Assembly: GCA_028287605.1 (NCBI GenBank)
Contig: JAQBPI010000162.1
Span: 1-5,827, forward strand
DNA: 5,827 nucleotides
Source of the DNA: Chloroflexota bacterium
GTDB lineage: Bacteria > Chloroflexota > Dormibacteria > Aeolococcales > Aeolococcaceae
Direction of reading: 5' to 3'
The position numbers were made by a program, and so were the translations under genes. Under the pieces are notes generated by a model. That model did no database searches, had not been told where the DNA came from, and saw only the letters and a program-made list of their open reading frames with translations. Below are positions 1-4,528 of the stretch, in pieces. Each line of letters starts with the position of its first letter. Positions within the stretch are counted from its first letter, which is position 1.

Positions 1-800
1 GGAGAGGTGGAGGTGGCAGCCGTTGCCGGGCTGGTCGGGCCACGGCCTGGGTGCGAATGTGGCGTGGAGGCCGTGGCGGCGTGCGATCGACCGCACCGTC
101 TCGCGGTAGAGCAGGTGCTGGTCGGCGGCCTGCAGCGCCGGGGCGTGGCGGATGGAGAGCTCCTGCTGCCGTGGCCGAGCTCGGGGTAGTACTGCTCGAC
201 CGGCATCCCCTGCTCCTCCAGCGCCGTCACCACCTCGTCGATCACCTCGGCGGCGCCGTCCATGCCGCGGGCGTCGAAGCAGAGGCTGGCGTCGAAGGGC
301 ACCAGCTCGCCGTCCTGCCGGCGCGCCAGCGACCACTCCGGCTCGAAGGCGGCGATCATCGCCAGGTCGTGGCCCGCGGCCCGCTCCACCATCCGCCGGA
401 GGAAGGCGCGACCGTCGGCGTCGTAGGGCTCTCCGCCGGTGGTCACCATGTCGACGAGCACCACGCCGGTGTGGGGCGCGTACGGGGCGACCACGAAGGT
501 GGAGGGGTCGGCGACCAGGCGGATCTCGCCGACCGGGCCCATGCCGGGCACCGGCGCGAGCCGGTCGAGCATGGTGAAGGCCTGCATCGCCACGGTCAGG
601 CCGATGCCGCCCTCCAGCCGCTCGGCCAGCTGGGTGGTGCCGGTCGCCTTGCCGCGGGTGATGCCGTCCATGTCGCAGTAGAGGAAGCGCACCAGCCGCA
701 GCTGCGCGGAGCGCGAGTGCTCGACGAGCCGGGCGCGGTCGACCGCCTGCTCGGGCCCGGGTCGACGGTCCCGCGCGTCGGGAGGGGCGTCCTCAGCCGT
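1..800 (-). CDS. Glutamine synthetase family protein, 3' end outside window, apparent frameshift
   Basis: Family members join ammonia or an amine to the gamma-carboxyl of glutamate using ATP, in the cytoplasm. The reading frame from about 800 down to 171 gives the N-terminal beta-grasp part (VRFLYCDMDGITRGKA at about 692-645), then VGEIRLVADPSTF. A metal-ligand E-x-E motif, FEPEW, lies at 347-333. YYPELGHG at 191-169 then continues only in the next frame as QQELSIRHAPALQAAD, ending at the ATP/glutamate-site motif PGNGCHLHLS at the window edge. One base appears missing after 169. About 230 of the usual 430-470 residues are present. No ATG, GTG or TTG occurs in frame before GTG 692, so the start is unresolved; the frame upstream (AVDRARLVEH) still looks like family sequence. 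The gene directly follows gnd on the same strand, so the two are probably co-transcribed. The subtype (true GlnA, or a gamma-glutamyl-polyamine or similar ligase) cannot be told. It could be a pseudogene or carry sequencing errors. Confidence 0.85.
168..171 (-). other. Apparent -1 frameshift in the glutamine synthetase gene
   Basis: Codons GAG CTC GGC CAC read through 171, then only GG is left before CAG CAG GAG CTC TCC resumes in a different frame. The family motif here is E-L-G-H-G-Q-Q-E, so a glycine codon (GGN) has lost one base. If the lost base was G, this is a GGG to GG homopolymer undercall; otherwise it is a true deletion. Neither frame shows a stop between this point and the window start. 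Confidence 0.8.
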
Positions 801-2235
801 CGATCCGCACCTCGGCGCCGTCCTGGTCCCAGCGGGTGTGGAAGGTGCCCTCGCGGTCGGTGCGCCGGTAGGTGTGGGCGCCGAAGAGGTCGCGCAGCCC
901 CTGGATGAGGTTGGCGGGGCCGCGCTCGCGGCGCAGCCCGTCGTAGTACGAGAGCGAGGAGGCGAAGGCGGGGACGGGCACGCCCAGCTCGACGGCGTCG
1001 CGCACCACCCGGCGCCAGGCGTCCTGCCGGGTGGCGAGCGCCTCGCGGAAGAAGGGCGCGAGCATCAGGCTGCGCAGCGCCGGGTGCTCCTCGTAGGCCT
1101 CGCGGATGCGGTCGAGGAAGCGCGCCCGGATGATGCAGCCGCCCCGCCAGATGGTGGCGATGGCGCCGAGGTGGAGATTCCAGCCGTAGGTCTCGGCGGC
1201 GGCGACCATCTGGTCGAACCCCTGGGCGTAGCTGACGATCTTCGACACGTAGAGGGCGTCGCGGACGTCGTCGACGAGGCGGTGGTCGGCGCCGTCGCCG
1301 AGGAAGCCGTCGGTGGGCCCGGCGAGCAGCGAGGCCGCCTCGGCGCGCTCCTCGCGGCGTGCCGACAGCATCCGCGCGAACACCGCCTCGGTGATCGAGG
1401 TGAGCGGCACCCCGAGCTCGAGCGCGTTCTCGCTGGTCCACCGTCCCGTGCCCTTCTGCTCGGCCTGGTCGACGATGGAGTTGACCAGGGCGCCGCCGGT
1501 GTCGTCGGTCTTGGCCAGCACCCGGGCGGTGATCTCGATCAGGTACGACTCCAGCTCGCCGCTGTTCCAGGTGGCGAAGATCCCGGCCAGCTCGGCGTCG
1601 CTGAGCCGCAGCGCATGGCGGAGCAGGTCGTAGGCCTCGGCGATGAGCTGCATGTCGGAGTACTCGATGCCGTTGTGCACCATCTTCACGTAGTGCCCGG
1701 CGCCGTCGGTGCCGATGTGGGTGCAGCAGGGGGTCCCGTCCACCTGGGCGGCGATGCGGGTGAGCACCGGCGCGACCGCCTCGTACGCCTCCGCCGAGCC
1801 CCCGGGCATGATGCTCGGCCCCTCGAGCGCGCCGGTCTCGCCGCCCGAGACGCCGGTGCCGATGAAGCGGAACCCCTGCCCCTCGATCTCCGCGGAGCGG
1901 CGGCGGGTGTCGGTGAAGAGCGAGTTGCCGCCGTCGATGACGATGTCGCCGGGGTCGAGGTGGGGGAGGAGCTCGGCGATGGCGGCGTCGACGGGATCGC
2001 CCGCCTTGACCATGAGCAGGATGGGCCGGGGGCGCTCGATCGCGGCCACCAGCTCCTCCGGCGAGTAGGTGGGGGTGATCGCCCCCTCGGCGCCGTGCTC
2101 GGCGAAGAACTCCCGGGTGCGTGCCGCGGTGCGGTTGAACGCCGCTACGGGCACGTCGTGGTGGGCCAGGTTACGGGCCAGGTTCTGACCCATCACGGCC
2201 ATGCCCACCACTCCGAAGCGGCTGGCTGCGGTCAT
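793..2235 (-). CDS. gnd: 6-phosphogluconate dehydrogenase, decarboxylating (NADP-type)
   Basis: Oxidises and decarboxylates 6-phosphogluconate to ribulose 5-phosphate in the oxidative pentose phosphate pathway, yielding NADPH; cytoplasmic, normally a dimer. At 480 aa it matches the long form of the family and looks complete. Residues 8-20 carry the Rossmann dinucleotide-binding turn (GVVGMAVMGQNLA). NRT at 34-36 is the usual NADP-preferring position. DGGNS lies at 101-105 and the VSGGE substrate loop at 129-133. KMVHNGIEY at 184-192 supplies the catalytic lysine (184), the substrate asparagine (188) and the catalytic glutamate (191). The family signature DQAEQKGTGRWT spans 256-267, and the C-terminal tail (SYYDGLRRERGPANLIQ) from 429 normally reaches into the partner subunit. 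The ATG at 2235 is chosen because AGGGGGA (2251-2245) sits 9 nt upstream and the protein begins as the family does; an open extension to 2355 lacks family similarity. The glutamine synthetase gene follows immediately. Confidence 0.97.
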   Translation of the reverse strand: MTAASRFGVVGMAVMGQNLARNLAHHDVPVAAFNRTAARTREFFAEHGAEGAITPTYSPEELVAAIERPRPILLMVKAGDPVDAAIAELLPHLDPGDIVIDGGNSLFTDTRRRSAEIEGQGFRFIGTGVSGGETGALEGPSIMPGGSAEAYEAVAPVLTRIAAQVDGTPCCTHIGTDGAGHYVKMVHNGIEYSDMQLIAEAYDLLRHALRLSDAELAGIFATWNSGELESYLIEITARVLAKTDDTGGALVNSIVDQAEQKGTGRWTSENALELGVPLTSITEAVFARMLSARREERAEAASLLAGPTDGFLGDGADHRLVDDVRDALYVSKIVSYAQGFDQMVAAAETYGWNLHLGAIATIWRGGCIIRARFLDRIREAYEEHPALRSLMLAPFFREALATRQDAWRRVVRDAVELGVPVPAFASSLSYYDGLRRERGPANLIQGLRDLFGAHTYRRTDREGTFHTRWDQDGAEVRIDG

Positions 2236-2328
2236 CGGCGGTGGTCCCCCTGGGCGGTGCCTGGCGGAGCTGGGAAGGGCGGCGGAGCGGCCCCCTGCGC
2301 AGCTTGGCACAGCCAGGCGGGGCACTGT

Positions 2329-2353
2329 AACCGCGCGCCGTGGGCCCCGTTCC
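2329..2353 (-). promoter_or_regulatory. Candidate ECF-sigma-type promoter upstream of gnd
   Basis: On the minus strand GGAAC (2353-2349) is followed after 17 nt by GTT (2331-2329). This resembles the GGAAY-N16-18-GTT promoters used by group 4 (ECF) sigma factors such as SigR/SigH/SigE in actinobacteria. Transcription would begin near 2322, leaving a leader of about 85 nt before the gnd ATG. The hexamer TACAGT (2329-2324) could instead be a housekeeping -10, but no good -35 stands 17 bp upstream of it. The call rests on motif match and position only. Confidence 0.3.
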
Positions 2354-2386
2354 ACTCAGCGAGGACGGAGCCGGGGGTATGGGGTC

Positions 2387-2557
2387 ATGACCTACGTCAC
2401 GCTGGCAGGCCTGGTGGTGCTGCTGATGTTCGCCCTGGTCCAGTGGGTGGGGCAGCTGCGGCGCACCCTCGTCCAGGGCCGCCGCTCCTACCGTCACGGC
2501 GGCGACTCCGACTGGGAGTGCAGCTCGCAGCGCCGGGTGCGCCTCCGCCGCCAGTAG
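2387..2557 (+). CDS. Small single-helix membrane protein, unknown function
   Basis: Encodes 56 aa. Residues 4-22 (VTLAGLVVLLMFALVQWVG) form one strongly hydrophobic segment, followed by a strongly basic tail (LRRTLVQGRRSYRHG, ending RRVRLRRQ), so the tail probably faces the cytoplasm. One cysteine lies in the tail. Nearly every codon ends in G or C apart from one GCA and one CGT, as in the neighbouring genes, which supports real coding. A run of five G (2373-2377) lies 9 nt before the ATG as a weak ribosome-binding site. It fills the 336-bp gap between gnd (divergent) and the flippase-like gene (convergent, 14 bp between the stops). I do not recognise the family; short proteins of this form are common and easily missed. 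Confidence 0.6.
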   Translation: MTYVTLAGLVVLLMFALVQWVGQLRRTLVQGRRSYRHGGDSDWECSSQRRVRLRRQ

Positions 2558-2571
2558 AGGGCTCTGCTCGG

Positions 2572-3621
2572 TCAGGCCGCCTCGGGGACCAGCGCCGGGG
2601 AGAGGGCGGCGTCGGCGGCGCGACGGGCGCGGCGGCCGAGCCCCCAGATGACCGCGCCGGCGACCGCGAAGGGCGCCATCTGCAGGTCGACGAGCAGCGA
2701 GACCGAGGCCGCCTGGGTGGTGCCGATGCCGTCGTGGGCGAGCAGGCCGACCAGGATCCCCTCGCGCAAGCCCAGGCCGTTGACCGAGAAGGGCGCCAGG
2801 GTGCCGAGCAGGGAGATCGGGATCACCAGCGCGAACACCTCCGGGTCGGTGCTGATCCCCACCGCGTGGGCCATGGTGCTGAGCGCGAGGAGGTTGAAGC
2901 CCCAGCTGGCCACACCGCTGCCGAGCGAGGCGGCCAGCAGCCGGGGGTGGTGGGCGTAGCCGTCGAACGTGCCGGTGAAGGGGCGGGCCGCCGCCAGCAG
3001 CCGGCGCACCGGCCCGGCGCCGGCGCCGAGGCGGCGGACCAGGGTGTCGGAGCACAGCAGCCCCGCCAGCAGGACGAGGACGAGCAGGGCCAGCGAGGCC
3101 GCCACCGCGGCGGGCATGAGGCCGAGGCGGGCGTCGAGGCGGTCGCGCATGACCAGGGCGGCGAAGGCTCCCCAGAGGGCGATCCCGAGGGCGCCGGCGA
3201 GCCGGCCGCCGACCACCGCGGCGAGCGCCGGGCCGCTGCCGATGCGCCGTCCCGTCTCCACCACCCGCACCGCGTCGCCGCCGACGCCGCCGGGGAGCAG
3301 CTGGCCGGCGAAGAGGGCGCGGAGGTAGAGCGAGATCAGCGACGGCCAGCCGGGGCACGGTCCCGGGCCGCGCAGCAGCACCGCCCAGGACACCATGCCG
3401 AGGAGCACCGAGACGCCGGTGAGGCCGACCCCCGCGGCCACCCAGCCGGGGCTGACGTCGGCGAGCCGCCGGGCCGCCTCGGGCACGTTGACGGCACGGA
3501 CGAGGAGGAGCAGGCCGACCCCCGTCCCCAGCACGCGCATCGGGGCGGAGCGCAGCAGGGCGGCGGCGACGCCCCGCCGTCGGGGACACCCGGGGGCTGT
3601 CGAGTCCGCCGCCGTCAGCAT
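2572..3621 (-). CDS. Lysylphosphatidylglycerol synthase/flippase-type transmembrane protein (UPF0104-like)
   Basis: A 349-aa polytopic membrane protein of the family that includes the flippase half of MprF, usually annotated as a lysylphosphatidylglycerol synthase transmembrane region. Members move or handle lipid-linked substrates in the cytoplasmic membrane; the substrate here is unknown. Two family signatures are clear: GQLLPGGVGGDAVRVVE (106-122), and PFSVNGLGLREG (277-288), the typical P-x-x-x-x-G-x-G-x-R-E loop. Hydrophobic segments lie near residues 30-44, 59-83, 95-110, 131-158, 168-190, 228-252, 261-280, 286-312 and 314-328. The cytosolic aminoacyl-transferase domain of full-length MprF is absent, so this is a transport-type member and not itself an aminoacyl-lipid synthase. 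The start at 3621 is supported by an extended -10 just upstream; a second ATG at residue 28 would remove a charged N-terminal arm but has no ribosome-binding site. Confidence 0.88.
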   Translation of the reverse strand: MLTAADSTAPGCPRRRGVAAALLRSAPMRVLGTGVGLLLLVRAVNVPEAARRLADVSPGWVAAGVGLTGVSVLLGMVSWAVLLRGPGPCPGWPSLISLYLRALFAGQLLPGGVGGDAVRVVETGRRIGSGPALAAVVGGRLAGALGIALWGAFAALVMRDRLDARLGLMPAAVAASLALLVLVLLAGLLCSDTLVRRLGAGAGPVRRLLAAARPFTGTFDGYAHHPRLLAASLGSGVASWGFNLLALSTMAHAVGISTDPEVFALVIPISLLGTLAPFSVNGLGLREGILVGLLAHDGIGTTQAASVSLLVDLQMAPFAVAGAVIWGLGRRARRAADAALSPALVPEAA

Positions 3622-3633
3622 CGTGTGCCGCTC

Positions 3634-3642
3634 ATGCTATCA
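3634..3642 (-). promoter_or_regulatory. Candidate extended -10 promoter of the flippase-like gene
   Basis: The minus strand reads TG-A-TAGCAT, an extended -10 form (TGn followed by TAnnnT), ending 12 nt before the ATG at 3621. Transcription would start about 5 nt before the ATG, giving an almost leaderless message, in keeping with only a weak GAGCGG purine run at 3633-3628. No -35 match is visible, which extended -10 promoters can tolerate. Confidence 0.35.
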
Positions 3643-3705
3643 GGGGCTCTGCAGAAGCCTGGGATTCGCTCACGGACGGAGATCCGACCTCACGGGCCGG
3701 CGGGA

Positions 3706-3738
3706 CGCCGCCGTCATCCCCGGCGGTCGCACGCGACC
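3706..3738. repeat. Two overlapping short inverted repeats in the gap before the flippase-like gene
   Basis: CCGCCG (3708-3713) and CGGCGG (3721-3726) form a perfect 6-bp stem around a 7-nt loop. Immediately overlapping, GGTCGC (3725-3730) and GCGACC (3733-3738) form a perfect 14-bp dyad with a 2-nt centre, the geometry of a dimeric regulator's operator. The dyad lies about 85-95 bp upstream of the candidate -10 of the flippase-like gene. In DNA this rich in G and C such stems also arise by chance. Confidence 0.35.
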
Positions 3739-3770
3739 CTACGTACAACGATCCCGCAGGGCCGATCCCT

Positions 3771-3801
3771 GCTCGCCGCCGCGGAGGCGACGGCGGCGGG
3801 C
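3771..3801 (-). terminator. GC-rich hairpin just after the 72-aa gene, terminator-like
   Basis: CGCCGCCG (3774-3781) and CGGCGGCG (3791-3798) form a perfect 8-bp all-G/C stem with a 9-nt loop. After one mismatch position (3773/3799) two more pairs follow. The hairpin begins within about 10 nt downstream of the TGA at 3810-3808, the expected place for a terminator of the 72-aa gene. There is no following U-run, so it would be a U-less terminator or an mRNA 3'-end stabiliser. Confidence 0.45.
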
Positions 3802-3807
3802 TGACGC

Positions 3808-4026
3808 TCAGGCCGCGGGCGGCCGGAGCCGCCGCTCGATGTCGCGAGCCCCCATCGCGGCGCTGCCCCAGGTGACCGTCCCGTTGGGCCACACCGTCGC
3901 CGAGGCGCCCTTGGGTTTCACCAGCAGGACCTCGCCGCCGGCGACGAAGACCGGGGCTCCCCGCTGCTGTGCCAGCCGCCGGGCGCGGTCGAAGGGACGG
4001 AGGGGGCGATCGAGGGGTGCGCTCAT
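3808..4026 (-). CDS. Hypothetical 72-aa protein, divergent from the winged-helix regulator
   Basis: I do not recognise this protein. The N-terminal third is basic (LDRPLRPFDRARRLAQQRG, residues 5-23). It is followed by a likely beta-rich core APVFVAGGEVLLVKPKGASA (24-43) and VWPNGTVTWGS (45-55), then a short amphipathic helix ARDIERRL (60-67). There is no signal peptide, membrane segment or cysteine. Codons end almost always in G or C. The ATG at 4026 is preferred over the GTG at 4032 because GGAAGA (4040-4035) sits 8 nt before the ATG but only 2 nt before the GTG. The gene is transcribed away from the regulator starting at 4117, with 90 bp between the start codons, so the regulator is a plausible controller. 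A hairpin follows the stop codon. Confidence 0.7.
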   Translation of the reverse strand: MSAPLDRPLRPFDRARRLAQQRGAPVFVAGGEVLLVKPKGASATVWPNGTVTWGSAAMGARDIERRLRPPAA

Positions 4027-4034
4027 GGTCACAG

Positions 4035-4040
4035 TCTTCC
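4035..4040 (-). promoter_or_regulatory. Ribosome-binding site that fixes the start of the 72-aa gene
   Basis: GGAAGA on the minus strand lies 8 nt upstream of the ATG at 4026 and only 2 nt from the in-frame GTG at 4032. The spacing favours the ATG. Confidence 0.6.
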
Positions 4041-4075
4041 ACGGTTTGGTTCACCTGAAAAGATGTTGCATCGGC

Positions 4076-4083
4076 CACCGGTG
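4076..4083. promoter_or_regulatory. 8-bp palindrome over the -35 region of the regulator gene
   Basis: CACCGGTG is a perfect palindrome ending 17 bp before the TATACT -10, so it covers the -35 position of the regulator's own promoter. It sits within the 90-bp divergent region shared with the 72-aa gene. A second short dyad, TTCA-CC-TGAA (4050-4059), lies nearer the 72-aa gene. These could be operator half-sites for autoregulation; both are short enough to be chance. Confidence 0.25.
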
Positions 4084-4100
4084 TGCGCCACTGGCGGCGA

Positions 4101-4106
4101 TATACT
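4101..4106 (+). promoter_or_regulatory. -10 element (TATACT) of the winged-helix regulator gene
   Basis: TATACT differs from the consensus TATAAT at one base and stands out as an A/T island in G+C-rich sequence. It ends 10 nt before the ATG at 4117, so transcription would begin about 3-4 nt before the start codon. No Shine-Dalgarno sequence lies between, which fits a near-leaderless transcript. The -35 position (4078-4083, CCGGTG) does not match consensus. Confidence 0.5.
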
Positions 4107-4116
4107 CGGGTCGCCC

Positions 4117-4434
4117 ATGGAACGAGAGTCACAGCGCGACGCGTCCCCGCCACCGACCGAACGTCCGGCCTGGACACTGCTCAGCAACCACGGCCTGGTG
4201 CTCCTCTGCATCGCCAACGAGCCGACCATGCGGGTCCGGGACATCGCCGCGACCGTCGGGATCACCGAGCGTGCGGCGCAGCGCATCGTCGGCGAGCTGA
4301 TCACGGGCGGCTACATCAGCCGCCGCCGCGAGGGCCGGCGGAACGTCTACGAGGTGCACCGCAACGCCCCCCTGCGCCACCCCGCCTGGGGCGAGCGCGA
4401 GGTGCGCCACCTGCTGGTGATGGCCCGAGCCTGA
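4117..4434 (+). CDS. Small winged helix-turn-helix transcriptional regulator (MarR/ArsR-like fold)
   Basis: A 105-aa cytoplasmic DNA-binding protein. After a charged, proline-containing N-terminus (1-18), WTLLSNHGLVLLCIANEP (19-36) forms the first helix. MRVRDIAATVGIT (38-50) and ERAAQRIVGELITGG (51-65) are the helix-turn-helix with its recognition helix, and YISRRREGRRNVYEV (66-80) is the beta wing with its basic tip. The tail HRNAPLRHPAWGEREVRHLL (81-100) is characteristic of a group of short regulators of this type in high-GC bacteria. There is no separate ligand domain and no cysteine pair or histidine cluster suggesting a metal sensor, so the signal is unknown. An in-frame ATG at 4063 is not used here because it lies upstream of the -10 at 4101-4106. 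The gene is divergent from the 72-aa gene and 94 bp ahead of the secreted protein gene on the same strand. Confidence 0.85.
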   Translation: MERESQRDASPPPTERPAWTLLSNHGLVLLCIANEPTMRVRDIAATVGITERAAQRIVGELITGGYISRRREGRRNVYEVHRNAPLRHPAWGEREVRHLLVMARA

Positions 4435-4435
4435 T

Positions 4436-4454
4436 CTCGCTGACACCTCGCTGA
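4436..4454 (+). repeat. Tandem 8-bp direct repeat with 11-bp period upstream of the secreted protein gene
   Basis: CTCGCTGA occurs at 4436-4443 and again, identically, at 4447-4454. The 11-bp period, about one turn of the helix, is the layout used by OmpR/PhoB-family response regulators, whose sites are direct repeats. It lies 75-93 bp before the ATG at 4529 and immediately after the stop codon of the regulator gene. There are only two units and no promoter is firmly identified beside them, so it may be coincidence. Confidence 0.3.
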
Positions 4455-4479
4455 ACCGCCGTGCCTCATGATGTCGCGG

Positions 4480-4500
4480 GCGGAGGCGGGCCGTCTCCGC
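4480..4500 (+). terminator. Weak GC hairpin between the regulator and the secreted protein gene
   Basis: GCGGAG (4480-4485) pairs with CTCCGC (4495-4500) around a 9-nt loop. No T-run follows. It could be a weak terminator for the regulator gene or a structure in the leader of the secreted protein gene, starting 49 nt before its ATG. Confidence 0.25.
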
Positions 4501-4528
4501 GGACAGGAACAGGGAAGGGAAGTCGCGC

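Noticed and set aside
51..908. A 285-codon plus-strand open frame near the left end.
   Set aside because: It is antisense to the glutamine synthetase gene and the end of gnd, both recognised by conserved motifs.
2236..2355. A 40-residue N-terminal extension of gnd from an ATG at 2355.
   Set aside because: The extension has no family similarity and covers the likely promoter, while the internal ATG at 2235 has a good ribosome-binding site and the standard N-terminus.
2171..3589. A 472-codon minus-strand frame overlapping the flippase-like gene and the start of gnd.
   Set aside because: It is an out-of-frame shadow of the membrane protein gene, Arg/Pro-rich and without hydrophobic segments or family motifs.
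838..3804. A 988-codon open frame on the plus strand across gnd, the small membrane gene and the flippase-like gene.
   Set aside because: It is antisense to two clearly recognised genes and crosses intergenic DNA. Its length reflects the scarcity of stop codons in G+C-rich sequence, and its product is low-complexity Gly/Ala/Val/Glu/Arg with no recognisable domain.
4049..4055. GTTCACC, identical to one unit of a Streptomyces-type PHO box.
   Set aside because: It is a single unit; no second copy is seen at 11-bp spacing on either side, so it is not called as a PhoP site.
4066..4071. TTGCAT as a -35 element for the regulator promoter.
   Set aside because: It is 29 bp from TATACT, too far for a housekeeping promoter.
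3632..4177. A 181-codon minus-strand frame across the 72-aa gene and the regulator.
   Set aside because: It is out of frame with both, spans a divergent promoter region and has Pro/Arg-rich low-complexity sequence.
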